Of a DNA stretch of 64,000 nucleotides, positions 26,401-34,666 are shown in pieces; the first letter of the stretch is position 1; every line of letters starts with the position of its first letter. The notes below the pieces were generated by a model. That model was given only the letters and a program-made list of their open reading frames with translations, did no database searches and was not told where the DNA came from. This DNA is from Candidatus Poribacteria bacterium (GTDB lineage Bacteria; Poribacteria; WGA-4E; WGA-3G). Where the stretch lies: assembly GCA_028818705.1 (NCBI GenBank), contig JAPPNJ010000217.1, forward strand, positions 30,762 to 94,761, given 5' to 3'. The translations under genes were made by a program, and so were the position numbers.

Positions 26401-27806
26401 ACGTGCTTGCTGCGAGAACTATTAGGCGTATTGTCGCAACAAAGAACGATGTTTGGATACTCTACAGACCTTGGGACGATGCAGGTGTTACGCGATACGA
26501 CAGGCGGAACAAGGAATGGACGACTATCAGATCAGGACGCGGAACGCTTGAACTGGCAGCTGATGATGACTATCTATGGTTAGCTGCACCCAATAATGGG
26601 CTTCGAAGATTCCATTTCGCCTCTGGCACTTGGGCAGCGTTTAGAGATATCAAGGGGCTGCTCCACAACCATGTGGGTGAGTATGGACTTGCTGTCGATG
26701 AAGACTATGTATGGGTAGGGACCCTGCGCGGGCTTTCCCGTTATGATAAACGGAAGGAATCTTGGACCCCCTTGACAGCGCAGCCAACCCTTGTTGGACG
26801 CACTGTCCGGACGGTAGATACAGATGAGCGTTTTGTCTGGGTCGGTACCGATAAAGGTATGTCCCGCTACGATAAGTCCTTAGGGACCTGGAAGCATTAT
26901 CGGCAGGAGGGTGGATCCGAAAACATAGAATCCCACGGCGGACATTGGCACCAGCATCGACGGAAAAAGAAAAATACACTCTCCGATGACGTTGTGAGTT
27001 CTATAGTGGTCGATGACCAATACGTCTGGGTCGGTACACGGGATGGAGCGAATCGATTTGATAAGTTAGCACTGCGGTGGGATCAATACAAAACTGAGCA
27101 TGGGTTGCCTTCTAATAGTGTGACTTCTGTCAGCAGCGACGGCAATAACATCTGGGTTGGTACGAATTCCGGGATTGGAAAGTACCCGCGCACGGCGGAC
27201 GACCTTAATGCATGGATTGTCTACACATCAGGTACCGAGATCCAGCCTTCCGCTGTATCTAAAGAGTTCGCGGAATCATTGGTTACCGATCAAATTTGGT
27301 GTATCACGGCGAGCAAGAGACACGTCTGGGTCGGTACACGCCGAGGTGTAAGCAAATACGATGTCGGTAGAGATATCTGGAAGACAATTACAGTAGAAGA
27401 TGGACTCGCGAGCGATGAAGTCAGTTGTATCGCTATTGACGGGGATCGCGTCTGGTTTGGCAGTGATCGCGGTGTGACCCTCTATAATGAAAAGACAGAA
27501 GTTTGGGCTGCCTATACGACAGCGGATGGACTCGCCAGCAACAAGGTTACCACTATCGGTGTTGACGGTACAGAGGTGTGGATCGGTACCTATAATGCAG
27601 GGGTCAGTCGCTTTGATCAGTTAGCAGATACTTGGACGACTTACACCCGAGAAGACGGTTTGGCACATAACGGCATCCTTTCCATGACAATAGGTAGTAC
27701 CTACGTCTGGTTTGGCACATATCGTGGATTGAGCCGTTTGGATAAACGCACAGGCATCTGGACAACCTTCACGGAGTCCTATGGACCGGAAGATATTTTG
27801 CGATAG
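23430..27806 (+). CDS. giant lipoprotein beta-propeller (two-component regulator propeller repeats)
   Basis: 1458 residues; GGGAG seven bases before ATG 23430. A hydrophobic stretch ends LPLFLVIGCG, a lipobox with Cys57, so the protein is probably anchored in the outer membrane after an unusually long 40-residue leader. The rest is some 25-30 propeller blades of the Reg_prop type, each with variants of EDGLAS-N-V-x-x-I-A-V-D-G-x-V-WFGT-x-x-G-VSRYDK, i.e. several propellers in a row. There is no kinase domain. Two blades are interrupted by 15-codon inserts (25173-25217 and 25344-25388) that are copies of a palindromic repeat. It is followed after 33 bp by a probable outer-membrane barrel. The ligand is unknown. 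Confidence 0.8.
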   Translation: MIKQADQSEPPLRCSPFQLADGDPGWGPRLAKFKHQCLNFTPVVCVLLLPLFLVIGCGTLATDQQSNVPFEDSQAGLVPAKTWSVERTLVSSEVNCIAADSDNVWIATARGVSRWDRQPDKWIHYTMEDGLANDIVNAVAVDGQWVWFATDEGVSRYDMQTNTFATYRTIDGLASDHVSSIAVDGNYVWFGTSEGLNRYDKTIDSWAVRTRKDGLVSEVITTIAVESEYVWVGTDREINPDPHGWDEDPRFSKGGVSRYHRDTDSWNNYTKSDGLIDSEIATIAVDDDSVWFGTQNEGVSQYNQVDQTFIKTYTKTDLLRSNMLTCIRADGFQVWFGTANAGVHRFIKPVNTWVHYTKADGLASNHVSWITTQGNDVWFASKEDGVSRFDKVTGEWTIYKQADFLADNDVRDIARDADGNLWLATVAGISIYSPHTRNWEVISKEDGLPTPYITSIYIAHQQSTIEQSGAESNTQPPQADSREPRTESHSRVWIGSDRGLGTRPYLGDDWTFQTPSWVQTRGEAFVTSVDTDAVSQDHRIWLGTSSGPAMYDTTSQEWTQLALTETPKNPLILSVLVRGVNECKAEPNCACVGTIWFGGAEGVWQYSVEGQEMHRVADGLPNSYVNVLLSTGENEEQTQCEAEPNCACVSTIWAGTRQGLAKYDRTRQHWMPLSFNKQLPSPNVTALAFQDGILWIGTPQGLGSYTIASDSWNSLSSIPYNVRDILCGADGTLWLATDTGLVEYNTQSGREILHQSRPVRKPFLETKVSHIKFDGDYIWFNNWGTSPNGGIVRFHRPTETWRRFTRLDILKSTQKRSMTLVRWTYIDTDAVWFTTDYGVLRYDKKTDTWEHFTTEDGLSTNDISKIAVSELSVWVIPMIGLELNHYSKATGTWEVVEPEDSRQIERVNALGVDGPEVWYASGRGLTRYNEITREWKDFGPRDGLAGRGGEWITVDDDFIWIARSEWDRGSNRPLSRYDKKTKQWTTFSTNDVLAARTIRRIVATKNDVWILYRPWDDAGVTRYDRRNKEWTTIRSGRGTLELAADDDYLWLAAPNNGLRRFHFASGTWAAFRDIKGLLHNHVGEYGLAVDEDYVWVGTLRGLSRYDKRKESWTPLTAQPTLVGRTVRTVDTDERFVWVGTDKGMSRYDKSLGTWKHYRQEGGSENIESHGGHWHQHRRKKKNTLSDDVVSSIVVDDQYVWVGTRDGANRFDKLALRWDQYKTEHGLPSNSVTSVSSDGNNIWVGTNSGIGKYPRTADDLNAWIVYTSGTEIQPSAVSKEFAESLVTDQIWCITASKRHVWVGTRRGVSKYDVGRDIWKTITVEDGLASDEVSCIAIDGDRVWFGSDRGVTLYNEKTEVWAAYTTADGLASNKVTTIGVDGTEVWIGTYNAGVSRFDQLADTWTTYTREDGLAHNGILSMTIGSTYVWFGTYRGLSRLDKRTGIWTTFTESYGPEDILR
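25173..25217 (+). repeat. family B palindromic element inserted in frame, copy 1
   Basis: 45 bp, exactly 15 codons, encoding ECKAEPNCACVGTIW within the propeller protein. The DNA contains the perfect inverted repeat CCAAATTGTGC ... GCACAATTTGG and the flanking GAATGTAAAGC seen in the intergenic copies at 47713 and 63778. Blades elsewhere have no cysteine-rich insert at this place. Confidence 0.75.
25344..25388 (+). repeat. family B palindromic element inserted in frame, copy 2
   Basis: 45 bp encoding QCEAEPNCACVSTIW. It differs from copy 1 at four positions and lies 171 bp downstream, at the equivalent place before the IW-x-G strand of a following blade. The arms CCAAATTGTGC and GCACAATTTGG are again perfect. 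Confidence 0.75.
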
Positions 27807-27839
27807 CGGAGTGGCCTGACCGCTGACGGCTAATAAGAT

Positions 27840-29819
27840 ATGGAAACACACATAGCCAACCAAAAATCCCGGTTCCGTGCCTACCTTCCTGTTAAATGTC
27901 TCTTTTTATTTTTGAAAGTCTGGTTGTGTTGGTCTCTCATATTCCGTGCTGAGGCAGAGGACGCGTACAGTCTATTTGGCAAATTGTTTCTATCCGGACG
28001 TGTTGAATACGATTTCACAAACAGACGAAACTTTCTCGCGGATACAGAAGAAGAGCGGGTCAGACAAGACCGTTTCGATTTCGACCGCCTATTTCGGCGT
28101 GGTTTCCACAGTGTCATGGTCATTGAGGAGACAGCGGGGACAGTCAAAAATATCCTAAGTCTCGGAGAAGTTCCAACCACCTTCACAAAATTCACCTTCG
28201 ATCAGATTGACATGAGTGGTGTCCGGTGGGAGGTCCGCTCCAATCGCACGGATTGGACGATTCTAATGGTTCCAGGCTTGCTTAACCGGCTGAACGGGCA
28301 GGAAGGAAGCATGGAAGGGTCTGGTATCGGCTTACGTGAAGTCACAAAGTTTGGTAAGTCGCAGTTAGGACTCTCTTGGTACTTCCGCGAGACGCCTGTA
28401 TGGGCGGTGGATTTGGAAACGAATTTCACCAACTACGGTATAAAAGCAGAGGTGGCTGTTACACCGAAAAGCGCGTTGCAGAAAAACTTACGTTCACGTT
28501 TTGATGCGACAACAACGGTTTTCAAGGCATTCCAAACTGTTGGTGATACGCTTTTTCAGGCAGAGGCGTTTCGCGTCGGTCCAAGATTTGATGCCTCTCG
28601 TTCTGTCGGTGATAACGATGACCAGGACCGCTACTCCGATAATACCCCCCTCGATCCTCCATCCCTAATTATTCCCGGTGATCTTGACAAAAATAACAAC
28701 GGTATCTTTGATTATGAGGATGACATCCTCCTTTTTGATGTCGATGAGGATTTCCTTGACGAAAGTGATCGGAACAACAACGGTATCCGTGATGAGGAGG
28801 AGAATGATCAAGATCCCAATTACGAGTTTGATGTCGGGCTGCAAGGTGTTCGGTTATTTATGAATCGTAAAATAAGCCATCAAGCCAGTGTCGTTGACTT
28901 GGATTTTGGGTTGCAAATCGAAGAAAATCTCAGACTCAGAAATACTCCTACTTCAACGAAAGCGTTTGCGAATCTTATTTACCAGAAAGAACTTCCACAC
29001 GCTTCTTCGCTCATTTTTGAGAATGAGTTGAAGTTGGTGAAAGATCGGATCCCTGATGAGACGTGGTATTATGCTGGATTTTTGGGTAGACAAGACGAAG
29101 AACTTTATCGCTCACAACCAGAGATCTGGGAAATGGAGGAAGACGGTGATATTCGGTTCTTCGGTGTTGATGGTGGTACTGAAGTCGAAAAACGCCGCAA
29201 GGATCCGCTCCTGATGCAGAACGATCTAATTAATACTGCCAAAATCACGTGGGAATACTTGGGAATTGAACGAATGGTTACGACGGCTCGCGCCAAAGTT
29301 CAATACGACTACGATTTTGAAAAAGACAATCAACATTATGAGGTTGGCATTTTCAAAACCCTCTACCGGATGCGTCCTTCCAAATCGCTTGAGATCAGTC
29401 CGATGTTCAAATACACCGTCCGTAACGGCTTTCGAATGGCGGAAGACAAATTAGAATACCTTTTCCTAAAGGGTGAAGTCGATGGCAGGGATGTCACCCG
29501 TCGGCTCCGGTTACGCGAAATTGAGCGAGCAAATGTACAGGATATGGCTTCGGCGCTTATCCTCAAGATCGTCTATCAATTTACGAAAACCATCAAGCTC
29601 ACCGGTGGTGGGCAAATTCTTCTGTTCAACGATATGCTTGACAACGATAACGATTTTGCCCGTCAGGCGCTATTGGCTGAAATGGAAAAAAGTTTTGTCG
29701 CCTACGAGAAACAGATGTTTCTGCATGTTGGGGCACGATACATAGATCAGCGTGCGATTGGAGATGTAAACGATCAGAATTACATGGAAATTTTTGTACG
29801 AGTCTTTGGAAAGTTTTAA
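27840..29819 (+). CDS. probable outer-membrane beta-barrel protein with Ca-binding Asp/Asn segment
   Basis: 659 residues. A signal sequence (about residues 18-40, LFLFLKVWLCWSLIFRAEA) precedes alternating-hydrophobicity strands such as QLGLSWYFRETPVWAVDLET and MFLHVGARYIDQRA. The last residue is Phe (RVFGKF), as is usual for barrel proteins recognised by BamA. About residues 280-325 carry DLDKNNNGIFDYEDD and ESDRNNNGIRDEEEND, calcium-loop-like and probably an external loop or plug. I do not recognise a named family. It follows the lipoprotein propeller by 33 bp, so the two may form a surface complex. No ribosome site is evident; translation may depend on the upstream gene. Confidence 0.6.
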   Translation: METHIANQKSRFRAYLPVKCLFLFLKVWLCWSLIFRAEAEDAYSLFGKLFLSGRVEYDFTNRRNFLADTEEERVRQDRFDFDRLFRRGFHSVMVIEETAGTVKNILSLGEVPTTFTKFTFDQIDMSGVRWEVRSNRTDWTILMVPGLLNRLNGQEGSMEGSGIGLREVTKFGKSQLGLSWYFRETPVWAVDLETNFTNYGIKAEVAVTPKSALQKNLRSRFDATTTVFKAFQTVGDTLFQAEAFRVGPRFDASRSVGDNDDQDRYSDNTPLDPPSLIIPGDLDKNNNGIFDYEDDILLFDVDEDFLDESDRNNNGIRDEEENDQDPNYEFDVGLQGVRLFMNRKISHQASVVDLDFGLQIEENLRLRNTPTSTKAFANLIYQKELPHASSLIFENELKLVKDRIPDETWYYAGFLGRQDEELYRSQPEIWEMEEDGDIRFFGVDGGTEVEKRRKDPLLMQNDLINTAKITWEYLGIERMVTTARAKVQYDYDFEKDNQHYEVGIFKTLYRMRPSKSLEISPMFKYTVRNGFRMAEDKLEYLFLKGEVDGRDVTRRLRLREIERANVQDMASALILKIVYQFTKTIKLTGGGQILLFNDMLDNDNDFARQALLAEMEKSFVAYEKQMFLHVGARYIDQRAIGDVNDQNYMEIFVRVFGKF

Positions 29820-29842
29820 TGTTTGGTTGACTTAGAATCGTC

Positions 29843-30826
29843 TTAATCCACTGTCTTATCTCCGCGCACTCTTTCCAATGACCCGTTCTGTTGAGCGCGC
29901 AAGGCTTCGAGTTCGGTGCGAAAAGTCGGCATGTCGTTAATTCTCACTGCGCCAATGGCACGAATAGCACGGTCATAAGCGAGTGCCCCTGCCCCGCCGA
30001 CAAACAAGGGAACATGTTCTTGAATTCCACGTCGAAGTTTTTGTAATTCATTTGCCAAGTGCGGGTCATCTGTGGGATAAACGATACTCAACCCAATCGC
30101 CTTTGCCTCGTTTTGCGCTGCGCACCCTACTATTTCTTCAGCTGGTAGGTTAGGACCGAGGTAGGTGACTTGCCATCCTTCCGAAGCTGCGGTTGTTCCC
30201 GCAATTAATGCACCGATCTCGTGGAGCTGCCCCCGCGGGGTCGCTAACACTAAGTTTGGCATTGAGGCAGATATATCAGATCCTTGACAAATATTGCCCA
30301 ATAATGTCCGGACAACCGCCGTAGCAAGATGTTCATGCGCAATCCGCAAAGTTCCTGCTCTCCACTGGTTACCAATTTCCTGCATCATCGGTGCGATCAA
30401 CTTTTCGAGGAAAACAGGTTGGCTAAAAGCGACTGATGCCGCGAAGAGTGTTGACTCAAGTGCTTGAGGCTGAAACTGCTTAACCGCTGCGATGCACGAA
30501 GCGATGTAAAAACGCAGGGATGCCTCTTGTGAAACTACCTCTTTCGCGATCCCGGAGAACTCTGCAACCGTTCCCTTCGTTCCAATAAGTTCCTGAAGTT
30601 TTTTGGTCGGCAGCTTTGCTATGCGTCCAATGCTATGTCCCGCCTCAGTTGCCAGACGCAGCAACGTGAGTCGCGATATATCCGTATCAGAATAGAGACG
30701 ACGATTCGTTTCGGTTCTCAGCGGTGTTACCACATCGTATCGCCTTTCCCATGCCCGAATGATAAATTGTGTTAATCCTGTCTGAATGGCAACGGTTTTA
30801 ATACCATATTTGTGTTTGTCCGTCAT
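29843..30826 (-). CDS. carH: CarH/LitR-type MerR-family light-responsive repressor with cobalamin-binding domain
   Basis: 327 residues from ATG 30826 (GGGAAAG upstream); an ATG at 30928 would add 34 unconserved residues. The N-terminal MerR helix-turn-helix is YGIKTVAIQTGLTQFIIRAW followed by ERRY (about residues 7-30). The middle four-helix cap holds W-x9-EH (NQWRAGTLRIAHEHLAT, about 149-166), the CarH signature that shields adenosylcobalamin. The C-terminal B12-binding fold has QLHEIG (His about 202, lower cobalt ligand), SIVYP and GGAG. In known CarH proteins adenosylcobalamin holds a DNA-binding tetramer in the dark and light breaks it. It is divergent from the carotenoid operon, its likely target. 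Expected to sense light and probably B12. Confidence 0.88.
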   Translation of the reverse strand: MTDKHKYGIKTVAIQTGLTQFIIRAWERRYDVVTPLRTETNRRLYSDTDISRLTLLRLATEAGHSIGRIAKLPTKKLQELIGTKGTVAEFSGIAKEVVSQEASLRFYIASCIAAVKQFQPQALESTLFAASVAFSQPVFLEKLIAPMMQEIGNQWRAGTLRIAHEHLATAVVRTLLGNICQGSDISASMPNLVLATPRGQLHEIGALIAGTTAASEGWQVTYLGPNLPAEEIVGCAAQNEAKAIGLSIVYPTDDPHLANELQKLRRGIQEHVPLFVGGAGALAYDRAIRAIGAVRINDMPTFRTELEALRAQQNGSLERVRGDKTVD

Positions 30827-30944
30827 CAATCTTTCCCTTATTGGAGTTCCATATCCTTTCAGTGCCGCTCTGTCAACATTTATCCTCAGTAATTGTAAAC
30901 TAAATCGTGAGTGATCACGTTTTTTCATCTAAACATTACGATTT

Positions 30945-30973
30945 AATATAACATTATGTATATTATTTGTCAA
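30945..30973 (-). promoter_or_regulatory. predicted promoter of the CarH-type regulator gene
   Basis: On the minus strand TTGACA (30973-30968) and TATATT (30950-30945) are separated by 17 bp. The -35 region is embedded in ATTATTGACA, also found at the opposite promoter (31142-31151). This suggests the regulator controls both promoters, including its own. Confidence 0.6.
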
Positions 30974-31141
30974 TAATTTTGTCAGTGAATTATCTCTGTC
31001 TAAGTTCCAGAATTAAACAGAGAGGGAATCTTAATTCCGTTTTGAATAGCGTGTTTTCAGTGGATTTTGATTGAGTGATTTTATCTTTACCATAACAACA
31101 ATTTCTATACAAATTTGAATTGCTATAAAATTGTATAAATA

Positions 31142-31174
31142 ATTATTGACATAATATAGACAATATGTAATAAT
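31142..31174 (+). promoter_or_regulatory. predicted promoter/operator of the carotenoid operon
   Basis: TTGACA (31146-31151), a 17-bp spacer and AATAAT (31169-31174) form a near-consensus promoter about 75 bp before idi. The sequence ATTATTGACA-[AT]-A-[TA]-A-A-T around the -35 box recurs at the divergent promoter. The spacer holds AATATAGACAATATG, an imperfect dyad. A repressor bound here would block RNA polymerase. The remaining intergenic bases are AT-rich without a gene. Confidence 0.6.
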
Positions 31175-31247
31175 ACTGGATATAGCGATTCATAACCCCA
31201 ATTTAATCTGGCAAATCATACTGATCAGGTTAGAGGCAGGTTGATTT

Positions 31248-31817
31248 ATGAAGCAGAATCCATGTGAAAGGATACAAATTGTGAAAGACCATGTAGTACT
31301 CGTAGACCGGATGGGCAGAGAAATCGGCACCCAAGAAAAGATGCAAGCACATCGTGAAGGTAAATTACACAGCGCATTCTCGATTTTTGTCTTTAATACC
31401 GTAGGTGAATTATTGCTTCAGAGACGGGCGCGAACAAAGTATCACTCCGGTGGACTGTGGACGAATACCTGCTGTAGTCATCCGCGTCCGGGCGAAAGTT
31501 GTCATCGTGCGGCGAGACGGCGGCTTCATGAGGAAATGGGGTTTGATTGTCGATTGACAGGGCTCTTCACTTTTATTTATCATACCCAACTCGACAATAA
31601 CCTATTTGAGCACGAACTCGACCAGGTCTTTGTTGGATGCTATGACGGTCAACCTACCCCGAATCCAAGGGAAGTTGATGATTGGAGGTGGATGAACATC
31701 AGCGTGTTGAAACAGGATATTCGGGAAAACTCCGAAAACTATACCTATTGGTTCAAACTGACATTAGATCGAGTCGTTGAACAGTCCCAAAAAATCAGCA
31801 TTTGCAATGAAACTTAA
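31248..31817 (+). CDS. idi: isopentenyl-diphosphate delta-isomerase, type I
   Basis: 189 residues, the usual bacterial size. It is a Nudix-fold enzyme interconverting isopentenyl and dimethylallyl diphosphate, the entry point for carotenoid precursors. The active-site cysteine is in TNTCCSHPRPGE (about residues 72-83), the Nudix-like metal segment is AARRRLHEEMGF (about 88-99), and LLLQRRARTKYHSGGLW is a family signature. It is the first gene of the light-controlled operon; its stop codon overlaps the next start by 11 bp. No GGPP synthase is visible in the window, so the C20 precursor must come from elsewhere. Confidence 0.93.
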   Translation: MKQNPCERIQIVKDHVVLVDRMGREIGTQEKMQAHREGKLHSAFSIFVFNTVGELLLQRRARTKYHSGGLWTNTCCSHPRPGESCHRAARRRLHEEMGFDCRLTGLFTFIYHTQLDNNLFEHELDQVFVGCYDGQPTPNPREVDDWRWMNISVLKQDIRENSENYTYWFKLTLDRVVEQSQKISICNET

Positions 31818-32403
31818 CCGATTTGTTCATATGAGTTTGGTGTTAATATTACTTTTCTCGTTGTGGCTTAATGGTGTTGCAGCTAACGAGTCAGTGAGAG
31901 AGATGCTGGAAGTCGCACGAAAACAATTCTATGCCGCGGTTGAGGACGAGAAACAGATTGAACCTACAATTGCGTTATTTAAGCGAATTGGGCAAATGGA
32001 ACCGAAATATGCTGGACGGACACAAGTCTACATCGGTGCGCTTGTTGCGCTCAAAGGGAAACACGCGTTTTTTCCCCACACCAAACTCAAGTGGGTAAAT
32101 AGCGGTTTGGCAATCATGGATAGTGGCTTGGAAAAAGATTCAGACGATATTGAAGCACTGTTTATTCATGGAACGACCTGTTACCACCTTCCATTCTTCT
32201 TCCGACGCCGTAACGATGCACAGCGGGATTTTAGGGAGATTATCAAACATATGCCGATGCAGGTACATACCTACGACCCAAAGTTAATCACAAATATCGT
32301 TGTATTCTTGTTTGAAAATGTGAAACTGGCGCGTGATGAAGAACTATATCTTCAGACCCTCAAAGACAGATTGGAACCGCAACGTCCAGTCGCACATCAA
32401 TGA
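31807..32403 (+). CDS. unknown TPR-like membrane-anchored/exported protein inside the carotenoid operon
   Basis: 198 residues from ATG 31807, which overlaps the idi stop by 11 bp; its own stop overlaps the next gene as ATGA. A signal peptide or anchor (FVHMSLVLILLFSLWLNGVAA) is followed by helical repeats resembling TPRs (AVEDEKQIEPTIALFKRIGQ, SDDIEALFIHGTTCYHLPFF). No catalytic motif is seen and I know no carotenoid enzyme of this kind. Tight coupling on both sides implies a role with the pathway, perhaps assembling enzymes at the membrane or handling the pigment, but this is inference. Confidence 0.7.
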   Translation: MKLNRFVHMSLVLILLFSLWLNGVAANESVREMLEVARKQFYAAVEDEKQIEPTIALFKRIGQMEPKYAGRTQVYIGALVALKGKHAFFPHTKLKWVNSGLAIMDSGLEKDSDDIEALFIHGTTCYHLPFFFRRRNDAQRDFREIIKHMPMQVHTYDPKLITNIVVFLFENVKLARDEELYLQTLKDRLEPQRPVAHQ

Positions 32404-33083
32404 AATATGAATATCTTTTGTTTAATCTTGTTGTTATTATCGGACCTGTCGTATCCCAATGTAGTCGCCAAATTAGACAGGTTTCGCGTTGGCGATTGAA
32501 GCTGCTCGTGAGCGGGATTGCCATGATTCCGTATGTTATATGGGATGCGCTCGTTGCTGGTTCACATTGGTGGTTCAATGAGGCGTATACGCTTAATTTT
32601 CGATTATTGGGTTTGCCGATTGAGGAGTGGCTCTTTTTCATCACGGTTCCCTTTGGATGTTTGTTGGTATGGGAAACACTGCCGCAGACTGATGGCTGGT
32701 TAGCACAGTCGAGATCTCTTCGGTACGTCAGAACAATTTTATATGCTGCACTGCCGGTCGGTGTGTGGGTTTTCAGTACGGGTAAGCAGTATACAGGGCT
32801 GGTTCTATTCTGTTTTGGACTTGTCGGGCTGCTGGATACATTGTTAGGTGTTGATCTCCTTCTGCGACCCAAGACCTATCTTTATCTTGCAATTGTTTTC
32901 GGTTTGATTTTGGTATTCAACGGTTATCTCACAGGGCGACCGGTTGTTCTATATGGTGAGGCATATCAGATCAGTTTCCGGGTTTTGACAATTCCTCTTG
33001 AGGATTTCGGATACGGACTCACACTGATGCTTTTTAACACGATACTCTACGAGAAATTCAGGGCAGTTCGGTATGAAAAATAA
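32400..33083 (+). CDS. lycopene cyclase, fused CrtYc-CrtYd type (integral membrane)
   Basis: 227 residues, six to seven membrane helices. Two homologous halves each carry the lycopene-cyclase-domain motif: LPIEEWLFFITVPFGCLLVWE (about 75-95) and IPLEDFGYGLTLMLFNTILYE (about 198-218). In actinobacteria and archaea these halves are separate or fused proteins that close beta-rings on lycopene without FAD. It starts in an ATGA overlap with the preceding gene and overlaps the next by 11 bp. With CruF and CrtW nearby, a monocyclic product (gamma-carotene type ring at one end) is likely. Confidence 0.85.
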   Translation: MKYEYLLFNLVVIIGPVVSQCSRQIRQVSRWRLKLLVSGIAMIPYVIWDALVAGSHWWFNEAYTLNFRLLGLPIEEWLFFITVPFGCLLVWETLPQTDGWLAQSRSLRYVRTILYAALPVGVWVFSTGKQYTGLVLFCFGLVGLLDTLLGVDLLLRPKTYLYLAIVFGLILVFNGYLTGRPVVLYGEAYQISFRVLTIPLEDFGYGLTLMLFNTILYEKFRAVRYEK

Positions 33084-34566
33084 GAAGGTAGCAGTCATTG
33101 GCGGTGGACTTGGTGCGCTCAGCGGTGCGATTCGTCTCGCTCGGTTGGGATTCTCTGTACGACTGTTCGAGAAGAATCCGAAGGTCGGTGGGAAGGTGAA
33201 CGAGGTTGTTTTGGAGAGCTACCGGTTTGATACCGGAGCATCGCTGTTGACGATGCCGTTTGTGATTGATGAGTTATTCGATTTCGCTGGATTCAAGAGA
33301 TCAGATTATCTTGATTTCGTGTCAATTGATCCAATATGCCGATACTTCTTTTCAGATGGCTCCGAGATGGATGCGAGTGCCGACAAGGCGAAGATGAGAA
33401 CCGCGATTCAGCAGCTATCACCTGATGAGGTGGAAGCGTACGAGCGGTTTTTGAATTATGCAGAGCAGATCCATACTTTAGCAGCCGAAATTTTTATGTT
33501 TACCCCGATCCATGAGTTCAGGAAACTCTTGAAACCTCGACATTTTCAGACGTTGTTCAGGCTTCATCAAATTGATCCATTTCGGACGATACACCAGAGT
33601 GTTTCACGTTTTTTCTCTGATCCGCGACTTATTCAATTATTTGATCGATATGCCACTTACAACGGCTCAGACCCGTTTCAGGCACCTGCAACCCTTAACA
33701 TAATTCCGTATGTTGAATACGCGTTAGGTGGGTATTATGTCAAAGGGGGAATATATCGTCTGATTGATGCATTAGCAGTAGTGGCACGCGAATTGGGGGT
33801 TCAGATTCATACATCGGCAAAGGTAGAAAAAATCTGCCGCGATGGTAAACGCGCCAGCGGTGTGCTGGTTAATGGTGAAAAGATTGAATCGGATTATGTA
33901 CTGTGTGGTGCGGATGCAATCGTAGCACATGACGAATTGATTGATGGACATCAGAATCGGCGCGAAAGATTGAATCGATTGGAGCCTTCGTTGTCAGGAA
34001 TGGTATTTCTCTGGGGCGTTAGAGCCAAGCACCCGAAGTTAGCACACCACAACATTATTTTCTCCAGTGACTACGATGCGGAATTCAAGCAGATTTTTAA
34101 ACGCCAACAGGTGCCGGATGAACCGACGATCTATATTGCCATAACAAGTAAGGCAGATGCATCGCACGCTCCAGTCGATGGAGAAAATTGGTTTGTCTTG
34201 TTGAACATGCCCTATCTCGCGCCCGGACAGATATGGGAGAAAGAGAAAGATCGGATGCGATCGGTTGTGCTGGATAAACTAAAGCGACTCGGTTTTGACA
34301 TCGAGGATCGAATTGAGGTGGAGCAGATCTACACACCCGAGGATTTTTCTGAACTTTACGCCAGTAATCGGGGAAGCATTTACGGCATATCGTCTAATAG
34401 CAAAACCACCGCATTCAAGCGGATACCGAATCGGAGTCGTATCCTTGATAGGCTTTACTTTGCTGGCGGTTCGGTGCATCCTGGTGGTGGAATCCCGTTG
34501 GTGATTTTATCGGGGAAGATGGCTGCGGCGTTGATAGCAGAGAATCGCGAATCAAATTTATGTTAG
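33073..34566 (+). CDS. CrtI-family carotenoid desaturase, probably CrtD-like 3,4-desaturase
   Basis: 497 residues. The FAD-binding N-terminus is KKVAVIGGGLGALSGAIRLA and the C-terminal flavin motif is LYFAGGSVHPGGGIPLVILS, both standard for CrtI-type desaturases. The central RYATYNGSDPFQAPATLNII resembles, from memory, CrtD/1-hydroxycarotenoid 3,4-desaturases more than phytoene desaturases. The neighbouring paralogue at 34667 looks like the true phytoene desaturase, so the two divide the work. CrtD introduces the 3',4' double bond on a hydroxylated psi end, which matches the CruF-like hydratase in this operon. The precise assignment rests on remembered sequence patterns. Confidence 0.75.
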   Translation: MKNKKVAVIGGGLGALSGAIRLARLGFSVRLFEKNPKVGGKVNEVVLESYRFDTGASLLTMPFVIDELFDFAGFKRSDYLDFVSIDPICRYFFSDGSEMDASADKAKMRTAIQQLSPDEVEAYERFLNYAEQIHTLAAEIFMFTPIHEFRKLLKPRHFQTLFRLHQIDPFRTIHQSVSRFFSDPRLIQLFDRYATYNGSDPFQAPATLNIIPYVEYALGGYYVKGGIYRLIDALAVVARELGVQIHTSAKVEKICRDGKRASGVLVNGEKIESDYVLCGADAIVAHDELIDGHQNRRERLNRLEPSLSGMVFLWGVRAKHPKLAHHNIIFSSDYDAEFKQIFKRQQVPDEPTIYIAITSKADASHAPVDGENWFVLLNMPYLAPGQIWEKEKDRMRSVVLDKLKRLGFDIEDRIEVEQIYTPEDFSELYASNRGSIYGISSNSKTTAFKRIPNRSRILDRLYFAGGSVHPGGGIPLVILSGKMAAALIAENRESNLC

Positions 34567-34666
34567 GTCAAAGAATAGATTTGATGAGAGTTAAAAGATG
34601 TAAAACAGAGTGTATCTTGAGGAATTGATGCTATCCTCACGGTGCCGTTGACAGAGGTTGAGAACT

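Noticed and set aside
31777..31806. TTG start for the TPR-like gene within idi
   Set aside because: It adds ten residues translated from idi coding sequence in another frame; ATG 31807 gives a normal signal peptide and the usual short overlap.
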